A stretch of DNA of 64,000 bases from Streptomyces lienomycini (GCF_027947595.1 NZ_CP116257.1:7190001-7254000); one strand, 5' to 3'. Counted from the first letter of the stretch, positions 8,169 to 19,297 are shown. Notes: a model not told the origin generated them from the letters alone. Translations and numbers: made by a program.

Positions 8169-9857
8169 ATGCAGACCCCCACAAACCCCACATACCTAGC
8201 CGCAGAGCTTCGACTCCCCACCAACTGGCTCGACTACACGATCCTCGGGATCTACTTCCTGGTCGTCCTGGGAATCGGCTTCGCCGCCCGCCGCTCCGTC
8301 AAGACCAGCCTGGACTTCTTCCTGTCCGGCCGCTCGCTGCCCGCCTGGGTCACCGGCCTCGCCTTCGTCGCGGCCAACCTGGGCGCCACCGAGATCCTCG
8401 GCATGGCCGCCAACAGCGCCCAGTACGGCGTCTACACGACCCACTGGTACTGGATCGGCGCCATCCCGGCGATGGTCTTCCTGGGCCTGGTGATGATGCC
8501 GTTCTACTACGGCTCGAAGGTCCGCTCGGTCCCGGAGTTCCTCCTCCTGCGCTTCGACAAGGCCTCCCACCTTCTGAGTTCGGCCCTGTTCGCCATCGCC
8601 GCCATCCTGATCGCCGGCGTGAACCTCTACGCCCTCGCGATCGTCGTCGAGGCGCTGCTCGGCTGGCCGGAGTGGGTGGCCATCGTGGTCGCCGGCTTCT
8701 TCGTCCTGGCGTACATCACCCTGGGCGGCCTGTCCTCGGCCATCTACAACGAGGTCCTCCAGTTCTTCGTGATCCTGGCGGGCCTCATCCCGATCACCAT
8801 CCTCGGCCTGAAGAAGGTCGGCGGCTGGGACGGCCTGTCCGACTCCCTCTCCCAGTCCCACGGCTCCGACTTCATGACGGCGTGGGGCGGCACGGGCATC
8901 GGCAGCGACAACCCGCTGGGCGCCAACTGGCTGACCATCGTCCTGGGCCTCGGCTTCGTCCTCTCCTTCGGCTACTGGACGACGAACTTCGCCGAGGTGC
9001 AGCGCGCCCTGTCGGCGAAGAACCTCTCGGCGGCCCAGCGCACGCCCCTGATCGCGGCCTTCCCGAAGATCTTCATCGTCTTCGTCGTCATGATCCCGGG
9101 CCTGGTCGCCGCGGTCCTGGTCCCGAAGATCGGCACCCCCGGCTCGGACCTCCAGTACAACGACGCGATCCCGTACCTGATGCAGCAACTGCTGCCCAAC
9201 GGCGTCCTCGGCATCGCGGTGACGGGTCTGCTGGCCGCCTTCATGGCGGGCATGGCGGCCAACATCTCCTCCTTCAACACCGTCTTCACGACCGACGTCT
9301 GGCAGAAGTACGTGGTGAAGGACCGCGAGGACGGCTACTACGTCCGCTTCGGCCGCCTGATCACGGTGATCGGCGTCCTGGCCTCCATCGGCACGGCGTT
9401 CCTGGCCTCTTCCTTCTCCAACATCATGAGCTACCTCCAGACGCTCTTCTCCTTCTTCAACGTCCCGATGTTCGTGGTCTTCATCATCGGCATGTTCTGG
9501 AAGCGCGCGTCGATGAAGTCCGGCTTCTGGGGCCTGATCGCGGGCACGACCGCCGCGATGGTGAACTACTTCGTCATCTACAAGCAGGGCATCATCGACA
9601 TCCCCTCCGACCAGGGCGCCAACTTCGTCTCCGCGATCGCGGGCTTCGTCGCCGGTGCGGTCGTCATGGTCGCCGTTTCCCTGTTCACCCGGCCCAAGCC
9701 GGTCAGCGAACTCCAGGGCCTGGTCTACGGCACCACCTCCCCCGGCATGTCCGAGGCGCCCGCCGAGGGCGACGACGCGTGGTACCGCAAGCCGGCCCTG
9801 CTGGGCTGGGGCGCGGTCGTCCTCGCCGCCGCCTGCTACATCCCGTTCTCGTTCTGA
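8169..9857 (+). CDS. Sodium:solute symporter (SSS family), probable galactose uptake
   Basis: 562 residues with about 14 hydrophobic segments. SSS core features: N-terminal unwound helix region DYTILGIYFLVVLGIGFAARR, FFLSGRSLPAWVTGLAFVAANLGATEILGMAA (family signature, sodium/substrate site), and TTDVWQKYVVKDREDGYYVRFGR, the loop usually annotated as the family signature 2. C-terminal tail is long, ending in one more helix, as in SGLT-type members. Divergent from galT through a shared promoter, so it is inferred to import galactose or a related hexose with sodium. It is followed 21 bp later by a small membrane protein. Confidence 0.9.
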   Translation: MQTPTNPTYLAAELRLPTNWLDYTILGIYFLVVLGIGFAARRSVKTSLDFFLSGRSLPAWVTGLAFVAANLGATEILGMAANSAQYGVYTTHWYWIGAIPAMVFLGLVMMPFYYGSKVRSVPEFLLLRFDKASHLLSSALFAIAAILIAGVNLYALAIVVEALLGWPEWVAIVVAGFFVLAYITLGGLSSAIYNEVLQFFVILAGLIPITILGLKKVGGWDGLSDSLSQSHGSDFMTAWGGTGIGSDNPLGANWLTIVLGLGFVLSFGYWTTNFAEVQRALSAKNLSAAQRTPLIAAFPKIFIVFVVMIPGLVAAVLVPKIGTPGSDLQYNDAIPYLMQQLLPNGVLGIAVTGLLAAFMAGMAANISSFNTVFTTDVWQKYVVKDREDGYYVRFGRLITVIGVLASIGTAFLASSFSNIMSYLQTLFSFFNVPMFVVFIIGMFWKRASMKSGFWGLIAGTTAAMVNYFVIYKQGIIDIPSDQGANFVSAIAGFVAGAVVMVAVSLFTRPKPVSELQGLVYGTTSPGMSEAPAEGDDAWYRKPALLGWGAVVLAAACYIPFSF

Positions 9858-9878
9858 CCGCGGGAGGATGGAGAGAAC

Positions 9879-10187
9879 ATGTCTGATTCCCACTCCGAAA
9901 AGAACGTCCACGACGAGGTCTCCGAGCTGGAGACCAAGTCCGTCACGGCCGCGCGGCTGTTCGACATCCGACGGATCATCGGCGGCCTCTTCGCCGTCTA
10001 CGGCGTCATCGTGACGATCGCGGGATTCGCCGCGTCCGACGACGACATCGACAAGGCCCAGGGTGTGAACATCAACCTGTGGACCGGGCTGGGGATGCTG
10101 ATCCTGGGCCTCTTCTTCCTGGCCTGGCTGAAGCTCCGCCCCACCGCTCCACCGACACCGTCACTGGAGGAGCCCGGGAAGGAGTAG
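9879..10187 (+). CDS. Small two-helix membrane protein downstream of sugar symporter
   Basis: 102 residues, ATG with a GGGAGG...GGAGAG ribosome region 5-10 nt upstream. Residues 1-28 are hydrophilic and acidic, then two membrane segments at about 32-49 (IGGLFAVYGVIVTIAGFAA) and 66-84 (LWTGLGMLILGLFFLAWL), and a proline-rich tail PTAPPTPSLEEPGKE. The LFDIRRIIGGLF motif before helix 1 is typical of a family of short actinobacterial membrane proteins found after sugar transporters. Position directly after the symporter suggests an accessory or stability role, which is inference. Confidence 0.75.
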   Translation: MSDSHSEKNVHDEVSELETKSVTAARLFDIRRIIGGLFAVYGVIVTIAGFAASDDDIDKAQGVNINLWTGLGMLILGLFFLAWLKLRPTAPPTPSLEEPGKE

Positions 10188-10201
10188 CCCCGGCCCCCGT
10201 C

Positions 10202-10237
10202 CCGCCCCAGCAGCACGACTGCCCGCAGCTGGGGCGG
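10202..10237 (+). terminator. Hairpin after symporter operon
   Basis: CCGCCCCAGC (10202-10211) pairs perfectly with GCTGGGGCGG (10228-10237), loop 16 nt, 15 bp after the stop of the small membrane protein. Confidence 0.6.
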
Positions 10238-10439
10238 CACGGCGGCGGAAAGCCGCGTACGGCGGAAAGCGGCACCGGAGAGGGGCGAGGGTCAGCCGCG
10301 TACGGCGGGAAGGGGACGGGTCGGGGGGTGTCCGCCCGCAGCGGTTGGCGCGTCAACGCCACGAGCCTCTTCAAGCGACCGATTCCGCGCCGTTCCGAGG
10401 ACGGACACCCCCGTCCCGGCCCCGACCCCCCACCGGCCG

Positions 10440-10605
10440 CACCGCGCTACCCGCACCCCCACCGAACCCGCACCAGGCGCCGCAGGCACCACCCGCACCC
10501 CACCCGCACAGGCGCCGCAGGCACCACCCGCACCCCACCGAAGCCGCACAGGCGCCGCAGGCACCCGCACCCCACCGACCAAGCACAGCCCGCCGCAGGC
10601 ACCCC
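10440..10605. repeat. Degenerate 35-40 bp direct repeats in a 420-bp gene-free spacer
   Basis: The stretch 10188-10607 has no convincing gene. Its right half is C-rich and built of imperfect units sharing AGGCGCCGCAGGCACC at 10475-10490, 10510-10525 and 10550-10565 (the last base C matches), with a partial fourth CGCCGCAGGCACC at 10591-10603; spacing is 35 and 40 bp. The left half has a terminator hairpin and a 15-bp repeat AGCCGCGTACGGCGG at 10251 and 10294. Function unknown; unit length and lack of constant spacers rule out a CRISPR. Confidence 0.6.
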
Positions 10606-10607
10606 GC

Positions 10608-11282
10608 TCAACCGCCGGAGGCCCCCGCCCGGTCCAGCAGCCCCGTCCGCGCCGCCAGCGCCGCCGCCTCCAGCCGGGAGCCCACCCCCAGTTTCATCAG
10701 GACGCGCTGCACGTGGGTACGGGCCGTGGACGGAGCGATCCCCATGCCGGCCGCGATCAGCCGCGTGTCCTCCCCGTCCGCGACCCGCACCAGCACCTCC
10801 ACCTCCCGCGGCGTGAGCATCCGCAACAGCCGCTGCCCCTCGTCGTCGGGCTGCGCCGCCGGGTTCAGCAGCTCACCGAAGGCCCCCTGGAGCAGTGCCG
10901 GCGCCACCGCCGCCTCACCGGCCCGCGCCTTCATGATGGCCCGCTCCACGCCCTCTATGCGCTCGTCGTGCCGGACGTACCCCGACGCCCCCGCCGCGAA
11001 CGCGGCAGCGATCCCCCGAGGGCTCGGCACCGGCCCGAGCACCAGCACGGCCACCTGCGGACGCTCCCGCTTCACCCGCACCACCGGATCGAAGATCCCC
11101 GGCTCGGCCGGTGTCGCCGTGCCCAGCAGGCACACCTCCGGCGCCCGGCTGATCACCAGGTCCGCCGCCCCCGCGGCCGGCGCCGCCGCGGCCAGCACCC
11201 GGTGCCCCCGCAGCTTCAGCGCCGACGCCAGCGCCTCGGCCAGCAGTCGGTGATCGTCGACCACCATGAGCCGTACTCCCAT
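10608..11282 (-). CDS. NarL-type response regulator with degenerate receiver
   Basis: 224 residues. The N-terminus keeps the receiver start MGVRLMVVDDHRLLAEALASAL, but where the phospho-acceptor should be the sequence reads VCLLGTATPAEPG (Asp replaced by Gly). The conserved Thr is replaced (VLGPVPS) and the Lys of the GxSGYxxK motif is Arg (GASGYVRHD). The LuxR HTH is intact: LTPREVEVLVRVADGEDTRLIAAGMGIAPSTARTHVQRVLMKLGV. It should therefore not be controlled by Asp phosphorylation and is a pseudo-receiver or constitutive regulator. Orphan, no kinase nearby. It is related in layout to the intact regulator at 3289-4062. Confidence 0.85.
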   Translation of the reverse strand: MGVRLMVVDDHRLLAEALASALKLRGHRVLAAAAPAAGAADLVISRAPEVCLLGTATPAEPGIFDPVVRVKRERPQVAVLVLGPVPSPRGIAAAFAAGASGYVRHDERIEGVERAIMKARAGEAAVAPALLQGAFGELLNPAAQPDDEGQRLLRMLTPREVEVLVRVADGEDTRLIAAGMGIAPSTARTHVQRVLMKLGVGSRLEAAALAARTGLLDRAGASGG

Positions 11283-11410
11283 GGAGCAACCCCCCAGTCA
11301 CCCAGTCCCCGGCATGCCCCCGGCATGTCCCCGGAAGCTACACGGTTGCCCGACCTCGCGCTGCCCCTACCGGCGAGAACCGCCCCGGAGCACCGAAATC
11401 CCCCGCGAAA

Positions 11411-11440
11411 CGGCCCCGCCCCCGGGTGGGGGCGGGGCCG
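11411..11440. terminator. Strong hairpin upstream-adjacent to propeller operon end
   Basis: CGGCCCCGCCCCC (11411-11423) pairs perfectly with GGGGGCGGGGCCG (11428-11440) over a GGGT loop, 30 bp beyond the stop of the minus-strand propeller gene ending at 11471. It lies between that stop and the divergent start of the response regulator. Confidence 0.75.
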
Positions 11441-11470
11441 CGACGGACACCCACGGGACGGTGGACGGCG

Positions 11471-13399
11471 TCAGCCGCCGGCACCGAACCCGATCGCCAG
11501 GTACTCCTTCTCGTCGGAGGAGGTCAGTTCACTGGCGTACACCTGGGACATGTACAGGTGCCCCTGGGAGTAGATCAGTTCGGCGTACTCCGGCGACATG
11601 CTGGACTCCACGTCCCGCACGGCCTCGGTCGCCGGGTTCTCCAGCAGCGTGGTCTGCTTGAACGACCCGCCGTCGATGCTGACGATCTGGCCGCCCTTGT
11701 CGTACGGCGGACGCTTGTAGGCGATCACGTTGCCGCCGTCCATGCGCAGCGGGGTGATCGTGTAGTCGTCGCCGGAGTCGGCGCGCTGCCCGGTCTGCTT
11801 GCCGGTGGTCAGGTCGAAGGCCACGACCTCGTTGACCCGGGTGGAGGTCTTGCCGCCGCTCTCGTGTTCCTCGGTCGGAATGTAGAGCCGGTTGTCGCCG
11901 ACCGCGAGCCCCGAGCACTCCTCGGTCTTGGTGATGTTGTCGCAGCTGGCCGCGAACTGCTCGCCCGGCGCCGAGATGCGGGTCAGGAGTTTGCCGGTCT
12001 TGTTGTCGATGGAGAAGAAGTCGGAGATGCCGCTGCCGTCCCCGGCGGAGTCGCCGATGTCGGCGGAGACGACGAGCGGGTTCGTGGACACGATGCCCGC
12101 GTACTCGATGCCCTTGGCCATCTTGTACTCGGAGATCACCTTCCCGTTCGTCGGGTCGATGGTCTGGATGTGCAGTTCCCGTGCCTTGTACGTGCCGCAC
12201 TTGCGGACCGCGACGAGCTTCTCGCCGCCGCCGTAGCCCGCGTCGTAGCAGGTGTCGGTCGCCTTCGGGGACCAGCGGGTGGCGCCGTCGGCGACGGCGA
12301 AGGCGACGCCGCCGTCGCTGCTGCCGACGGCGACGGTGTCGGCGCTGATCGTGATGTTGTCGAAGGAGATCGGCTGGTCACCGGCGGTCTTCGTCCAGAT
12401 CTTCTTCCCGGCGTCCAGGTCGAGGACCGCGATCTGGCTGCAGCCGTGCGAGCGCTCCGCCTTGGTCGGCATGGCGGGCTGGTAGATGATGGCCGTCTTG
12501 TTGTCGTCGGTGACGTGCCGGGTGGTCGCGCAGACGGGGCCGTCCAGCTTGATCGTCCACTTCTTGGTGCCCTTGGCGGGGTCGTAGCCGACGACCTCGG
12601 CGATGCCGCTCTTGGCGTACACCTTGTCGGTGAGCCAGGAGCCGGAGACCACGACGGTGCTGTTGTCCTTGCTCACCGCGGGCATGGGGACCTGGAAGAG
12701 CACCTTGGAGGCGGGGTCGGAGGGTGTCTTCTCGGTGCCGCCGGCGGAGGTGCCGCCGTCGCCGCCCTTCTCCTCCGTACCGCCCCCGCCGCCCTTGCCG
12801 CCGCTGGAGGTGGCGGTGTCGTCCTTGCCGCCGTCGTCGGAGGAGCCGGCGTACCAGACGCCACCGCCGATGATCAGCGCGATCGCGACGACGGCCGCCA
12901 CGATGATCGCCAGCTGCGCGTTGATCTTCCGGCCGCCGCCCGGCCCCGCGGCCTGGGGCTGCATGGGCATGGTCGGCTGCTGGTATCCGTACCCCGGCTG
13001 CTGCGGCGCCCCGGGCGGCGTCGGCTGCCCGTACGGACCGGGCTGGGCGGGGTAGCCGTACCCGGGCTGCGGCTGGGGCGGGGTCTGCGGGAACCCGTAC
13101 CCGGGCTGCGGCTGGGGCGGGGTCTGCGGGAACCCGTACCCGGGCTGCGGCTGCGGCGGCGTCTGCGGGAACCCGTACCCCGGCTGCTGCGGCGGCGGAC
13201 CCGCGGGCGGGGTCGACGGAGCCGCGGGCGGCGGTGTCTGCGGGGCACCCCCGGGCTGCTGCGGGTAGCCGTAGCCGGGCTGGGGAGCCTGGCCGGGTCC
13301 GGAGGGCGGCGTGGGCGGCTGCGGCGGCTGGGGCTGGGACGGCCCGAAGCCGCCCCCCTGCGGTGGCTGGTGGGGTGGCGGGGGCGGCGGCTGGGTCAT
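11471..13399 (-). CDS. Membrane-anchored PQQ-like beta-propeller protein, proline-rich N-terminus
   Basis: 642 residues. Residues 1-150 are Pro/Gln/Gly/Tyr-rich with exact tandem units QPGYGFPQTPPQP (three copies at about 72-110) and further PGYGY motifs. One transmembrane helix follows at about 162-184 (AIIVAAVVAIALIIGGGVWYAG), then a Gly/Ser/Thr linker and an extracellular domain of about 400 residues with repeated W/F-x-x-x-T-G-K, DLDAGKKIWTK and DLTTGKQ units, typical of PQQ-like/outer-membrane-assembly propellers. No catalytic residues are seen, so it is likely a binding or sensing protein. It follows its paralogue at 13479-15269 by 79 bp on the same strand. Confidence 0.82.
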   Translation of the reverse strand: MTQPPPPPPHQPPQGGGFGPSQPQPPQPPTPPSGPGQAPQPGYGYPQQPGGAPQTPPPAAPSTPPAGPPPQQPGYGFPQTPPQPQPGYGFPQTPPQPQPGYGFPQTPPQPQPGYGYPAQPGPYGQPTPPGAPQQPGYGYQQPTMPMQPQAAGPGGGRKINAQLAIIVAAVVAIALIIGGGVWYAGSSDDGGKDDTATSSGGKGGGGGTEEKGGDGGTSAGGTEKTPSDPASKVLFQVPMPAVSKDNSTVVVSGSWLTDKVYAKSGIAEVVGYDPAKGTKKWTIKLDGPVCATTRHVTDDNKTAIIYQPAMPTKAERSHGCSQIAVLDLDAGKKIWTKTAGDQPISFDNITISADTVAVGSSDGGVAFAVADGATRWSPKATDTCYDAGYGGGEKLVAVRKCGTYKARELHIQTIDPTNGKVISEYKMAKGIEYAGIVSTNPLVVSADIGDSAGDGSGISDFFSIDNKTGKLLTRISAPGEQFAASCDNITKTEECSGLAVGDNRLYIPTEEHESGGKTSTRVNEVVAFDLTTGKQTGQRADSGDDYTITPLRMDGGNVIAYKRPPYDKGGQIVSIDGGSFKQTTLLENPATEAVRDVESSMSPEYAELIYSQGHLYMSQVYASELTSSDEKEYLAIGFGAGG

Positions 13400-13478
13400 G
13401 ACGTGAGCACCTCGTGGAGCGGAGACGGCGGGGACGGATCGGGCCGCGCGACGGCGGCCGGAGAGGCGGAGGAAGAGG

Positions 13479-15269
13479 TCACTTGCCGTAGGCGAGCATC
13501 AACTTCTCCTTCGACTCGTCGTTTCCGGTCAGACGGGTGCTGGAGATGTAGAACCGCCCGTCCACCCAGTCGATCTCCTTGGAGTAGAAGCTGTTCTCGA
13601 TGTCCGCGACGCCCTGCGGGTTCTGCAGCAGCTTGGCCGGCTTGTGGTCGCTGCCCCCGGTGGGGATGGACACGACCTGGCCGCCCGCGTCGTAGGACGG
13701 CTGGACGTAGGCGACGAGTTGGTCGCCCTCGACCTTCATCGGCACCATCGGCTCGTCGGCGGGGGACTTGGTGCGCCACTTCTCCTTGCCGGAGGCGAGG
13801 TCGATCGCGACGATCTCGTTGGCGCCGCTGGTCGCCTCGGTCGGCAGGTAGAGGGTGCCCGCGGCGACCGCGACGCCCGTGCAGCCCTGGAGGTCGCGTT
13901 CGAGGATGGCCCAGCCGCACTCGGGAGCGAACTCCTCGTCGACGCCGACCTGTTCGAGGACCTTGCCGGCGGAGGTGAAGCTGGAGATGTTCCAGACCTT
14001 CTTGTCCTCGTTGGTGGCGTAGACGACGAGCGGGTCGACGGAGTAGGCGCGGGCGACCCGCCAGCCCTTCTCGTACGGGTAGGTCCACAGGACCTTGCCG
14101 GTCTTCGGGTCGAGTCCCTGGATCTCGTCGTGCGCGTTGTTGCCGCCTGCGCCGCAGGAGGCGACCTGGACGAGTTTGCTGGCGCTGCCCGCGAATCCGG
14201 CGGGGAAGCAGGCGTCGCCGTACTTCTTCTTCTCGTACAGCTTCTTGCCGCTGGTGACGTCGTAGGCGGTGCCGGACTGGGAGCGGCCGACGATCATCGT
14301 GGTGCCGCTGAGGGAGAGTTCGAGGGAGAGCGTGGAGTCGAACAGCTCGCCGTCGGCGACCTCCTGCGACCAGCCCTTCTTGCCGGTGGCGAGGTCGATC
14401 TCCTGGAGCTTGTTGCACTTGGCGCGGTCGCTGGAGCCGCTCATGTAGGCGACGACGATCTTGTCGGCGGCCGTCTTCTGCGGGGTGACCGCGCAGATCT
14501 TCTCGGGGAAGGCGATCGGCTGCCAGGCGGGCTTGCCGTCGGCCACGTTGTAGGCGAAGACCTGCTTGTACGCCGCCTTCACCGCGGCCTTGCCGGTGAC
14601 CCACATGCCGTTGGCGTCGGCGCCGGAACCGGGGGCGTCGGGCGCCTCCTTGTACCAGAGCACCTGGGCCTCGCCGTCCTGGCGGCCCTCGTTGAGGTTC
14701 TCGGGGTCCTCGCCGCCGTCGCCGCTGCCGTCACCGGGGTTGACGGGTGCGCCGCCCTGGGAGCCGGAGGGTTTGGGGTCGTCGCTCTTGCCGGCGACGG
14801 GCTTCTTGTCCTGGTCGTCGCCACCGCCGGCGGTGACGGCCCACACACTGCCGCCGATGACGAGCAGGGCCGCGACCGCCGCGCCGACGGCGAGGGCGGG
14901 CTTGCCCTTGAAGGGGTTGCGGGACCCGGAACCGCCGGGCGGCGGGGTGCCGGGGGCGCCGGGCCCACCGGGGTACTGCTGCTGCGGATACCCGTAACCG
15001 GGCTGCTGACCGTACGGCCCCGGCTGCTGGGGCTGGGCGTAGGGCCCGGAGTTGTATGGTCCGGGCTGGGCGTACGGGCCCTGCGGGCCGGGCTGCTGCG
15101 GATATCCGTAACCCGGCTGCTGTGGCGGCGGGCCCTGCGGGGGCGGCGGGGTGGGCGCCCCGAAACCTCCCGGCGGTGGATTGTGCGGTGCCCCGAAACC
15201 TCCGGGCGGTGGGTCCTGCGGTGCTCCGAAGCCACCCGGCTGCGGCGGCTGATTCGGCGGCTGGCTCAT
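13479..15269 (-). CDS. Membrane-anchored PQQ-like beta-propeller protein, paralogue
   Basis: 596 residues with the same architecture as the gene downstream: Pro-rich cytoplasmic tail 1-118 with three PPGGFGAP units at its start and PGYGYPQQ units later, one membrane helix at about 126-147 (ALAVGAAVAALLVIGGSVWAV), an acidic/Gly linker, then an extracellular propeller with DLATGKKGWSQE, LDPKTGKVLWTYPYEKGW and DLASGKEKWRTK repeats. Cys residues are more frequent than normal for Streptomyces and suggest disulfides. ATG has AAGGGGG 9 nt upstream. First gene of a two-gene unit that arose by duplication. Confidence 0.82.
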   Translation of the reverse strand: MSQPPNQPPQPGGFGAPQDPPPGGFGAPHNPPPGGFGAPTPPPPQGPPPQQPGYGYPQQPGPQGPYAQPGPYNSGPYAQPQQPGPYGQQPGYGYPQQQYPGGPGAPGTPPPGGSGSRNPFKGKPALAVGAAVAALLVIGGSVWAVTAGGGDDQDKKPVAGKSDDPKPSGSQGGAPVNPGDGSGDGGEDPENLNEGRQDGEAQVLWYKEAPDAPGSGADANGMWVTGKAAVKAAYKQVFAYNVADGKPAWQPIAFPEKICAVTPQKTAADKIVVAYMSGSSDRAKCNKLQEIDLATGKKGWSQEVADGELFDSTLSLELSLSGTTMIVGRSQSGTAYDVTSGKKLYEKKKYGDACFPAGFAGSASKLVQVASCGAGGNNAHDEIQGLDPKTGKVLWTYPYEKGWRVARAYSVDPLVVYATNEDKKVWNISSFTSAGKVLEQVGVDEEFAPECGWAILERDLQGCTGVAVAAGTLYLPTEATSGANEIVAIDLASGKEKWRTKSPADEPMVPMKVEGDQLVAYVQPSYDAGGQVVSIPTGGSDHKPAKLLQNPQGVADIENSFYSKEIDWVDGRFYISSTRLTGNDESKEKLMLAYGK

Positions 15270-15531
15270 CAGCGCGTTCCCCCTTATTGCTTACTCACTG
15301 ATTTCTAGCCACGCCCCGGGTCACGCGCTGGCCCCGGAGTCGTCGAAGGCGATGGTTGGAGATGCCCGGGACCGCCCTCGGACAGTCCTCGGACCGCCTT
15401 TCTATCACCCGCGACCGACCCCCCACCGGGCCGCGTCCGCCGCTGTTCCCAAGGGAGAACCGGCCCGTGATGCCTCTGTTACGACCCTTCACGTGCTCTT
15501 TACACCGCCTGCGCCCGCCGCGCGCAGGGGC

Positions 15532-17343
<1,812 letters not shown>

Positions 17344-17487
17344 TTCTCTCCTGACTGGGGGATCGATCAGCCTTCAAGCGTAGGCCCTCCGGGGGGTGGG
17401 GCGACGCGGGCAGGGGTCGCCACTCTCCGTGGTGACGCGACCACGGGCACCTACGCGCCGACCGGCATTCATCACGAGCCGAGCCCC

Positions 17488-18384
17488 TCAGACCACCGTC
17501 GCACCCGCCGCCGCCCCCACCGCCGTGCGCACGTCCCGGCAGGTCCCCGACGCCCGCAGCACGCCCGCGATGTCGGACGCGGACTTGGCGTCGGTCGCGA
17601 GGAACGCCGTCGTCGGGCCCGAGCCCGAGACCAGGGCCGCCAGCGCGCCCGCCGCCCGGCCCGCCGCGAGGGTGTCGGACAGTTCGGGGAAGAGGGAGAG
17701 CGCGGCGGGCTGGAGGTCGTTGGTGAGCGCCACGGCGAGCGCGGTGGCGTCGCCCTTCGCGAGGGCGTCGAGCACCGCCTGGTCGGCGACCGGTTCCGGG
17801 ATGTCCAGGTCCGCGCCGAGCCGGTCGAACTCGCGGAAGACGGCCGGTGTCGACAGTCCCCGCGCGGCCAGTGCGAACACCCAGTGGAAGTCGCCGCCCA
17901 CCTCCAGTTCCGCCAGCCGCTCCCCCCGCCCCGTGCCCAGTGCCGCCCCGCCGACCAGGCTGAACGGCACGTCGCTGCCCAGCTCGGCGCAGATCTCCAG
18001 CAGCTCCTCGCGGGAGGCGCCGGTGCCCCACAGCGCGTCGCAGGCGAGCAGCGCGCCGGCACCGTCCGCGCTGCCGCCCGCCATGCCCCCGGCGACGGGG
18101 ATGTCCTTGGCGATGTGGAGGTGGACGGCGGGTTCGCGGCCGTACCGCGCGGCCAGTGCCTCGGCCGCGCGGGCCGCGAGGTTGGTGCGGTCCAGGGGGA
18201 CCTGGTCGGCGTCCGGCCCCTCGCAGGTGACGCGGAGCCCGTCGGTGGCCGGGGTGGCGGTGACCTCGTCGTACAGGGAGACGGCGAGGAAGACGTTGGC
18301 CAGGTCGTGGAAGCCGTCGGGGCGGGCGGCGCCGACCGCGAGCTGGACGTTGACCTTGGCGGGGACGCGGACCGTCACGCTCAC
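17488..18384 (-). CDS. ispE: 4-diphosphocytidyl-2-C-methyl-D-erythritol kinase
   Basis: 298 residues, GTG start with GAGGAG 8 nt upstream, which overlaps the ksgA stop region (7-bp gap). GHMP kinase of the MEP isoprenoid pathway. Motifs: AKVNVQLAVGAARPDGFHDL at residue 9, ATP loop DIPVAGGMAGGSADGAGAL near 95-110, AELGSDVPFSLVGGAALGTGRGE and C-terminal ALVSGSGPTTAFL. The order ksgA-ispE is conserved in actinobacteria, downstream of rpfB. The C-terminal tail AVGAAAGATVV is short and alanine-rich. Confidence 0.96.
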   Translation of the reverse strand: MSVTVRVPAKVNVQLAVGAARPDGFHDLANVFLAVSLYDEVTATPATDGLRVTCEGPDADQVPLDRTNLAARAAEALAARYGREPAVHLHIAKDIPVAGGMAGGSADGAGALLACDALWGTGASREELLEICAELGSDVPFSLVGGAALGTGRGERLAELEVGGDFHWVFALAARGLSTPAVFREFDRLGADLDIPEPVADQAVLDALAKGDATALAVALTNDLQPAALSLFPELSDTLAAGRAAGALAALVSGSGPTTAFLATDAKSASDIAGVLRASGTCRDVRTAVGAAAGATVV

Positions 18385-18391
18385 TTGCTCG

Positions 18392-19267
18392 TCACTCCTC
18401 GTGCTGGGCGGTACGACGCTCGGCGATACGCGCGAACTCTTCCACGGTCAGCGCCTCTCCGCGCGCCTGCGGCGACACGCCCGCGCCGACGAGGGCGGCC
18501 TCGGCGGCCGCGGCCGACCCGGCCCACCCGGCGAGGGCGGCCCGCAGGGTCTTGCGGCGCTGGGCGAACGCGGCGTCGACGACGGCGAAGACCTCGCGCC
18601 TGGACGCGGTCGTCCTGACCGGTTCGGTCCGCCGGACGAGTGACACGAGGCCGCTGTCGACGTTCGGGGCGGGCCAGAAGACGTTGCGGCCGATGGAACC
18701 GGCGCGGCGGACCTCCGCGTACCAGTTGGCCTTCACGGACGGGACGCCGTACACCTTCGAGCCGGGGCCGGCGGCGAGCCGGTCGGCGACCTCGGCCTGC
18801 ACCATGACGAGGGTGCGCTCGATGCTCGGGAAGGTTTCGAGCATGTGGAGGAGGACGGGCACCGCCACGTTGTACGGGAGGTTCGCGACCAGCGCGGTCG
18901 GGGCCGGGCCCGGGAGTTCGCCCACGTGCATCGCGTCGGAGTGCACGAGCGCGAACCGGTCGGCGCGTTCGGGCATGCGGGCGGCGACGGTGGCGGGCAG
19001 GGCGCCGGCGAGTACGTCGTCGATCTCGACGGCGGTGACCCGGTCGGCGGCCTCGAGCAGGGCCAGGGTGAGCGAGCCGAGGCCCGGTCCCACCTCGACC
19101 ACCACGTCGTCGGGGCGTACCTCGGCGGTGCGGACGATTCGGCGGACCGTGTTCGCGTCGATGACGAAGTTCTGGCCGCGCTGCTTGGTGGGGCGTACGC
19201 CGAGGGCTGCCGCGAGTTCACGGACGTCGGCGGGGCCCAGGAGGGCGTCGGGGGTGGGGCTGCTCAC
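18392..19267 (-). CDS. ksgA: 16S rRNA (adenine1518/1519-N6)-dimethyltransferase
   Basis: 291 residues from GTG. SAM motif [18 protein letters not shown] near residues 60-75, acidic loop VTAVEID, and catalytic motif [18 protein letters not shown] (N-L-P-Y). It dimethylates the two adenosines of helix 45 of 16S rRNA late in 30S assembly; loss gives kasugamycin resistance. The N-terminal [16 protein letters not shown] is the family RNA-binding start. Coupled to ispE downstream. rpfB lies upstream, 30 bp away. Confidence 0.97.
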   Translation of the reverse strand: MSSPTPDALLGPADVRELAAALGVRPTKQRGQNFVIDANTVRRIVRTAEVRPDDVVVEVGPGLGSLTLALLEAADRVTAVEIDDVLAGALPATVAARMPERADRFALVHSDAMHVGELPGPAPTALVANLPYNVAVPVLLHMLETFPSIERTLVMVQAEVADRLAAGPGSKVYGVPSVKANWYAEVRRAGSIGRNVFWPAPNVDSGLVSLVRRTEPVRTTASRREVFAVVDAAFAQRRKTLRAALAGWAGSAAAAEAALVGAGVSPQARGEALTVEEFARIAERRTAQHEE

Positions 19268-19297
19268 CCGGCAAGGGTAGCCGGGGGCGGGACGGCC

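Noticed and set aside
10475..10603. Possible CRISPR-like array
   Set aside because: Units are 35-40 bp with no unique spacers and no cas genes; simple degenerate direct repeats.
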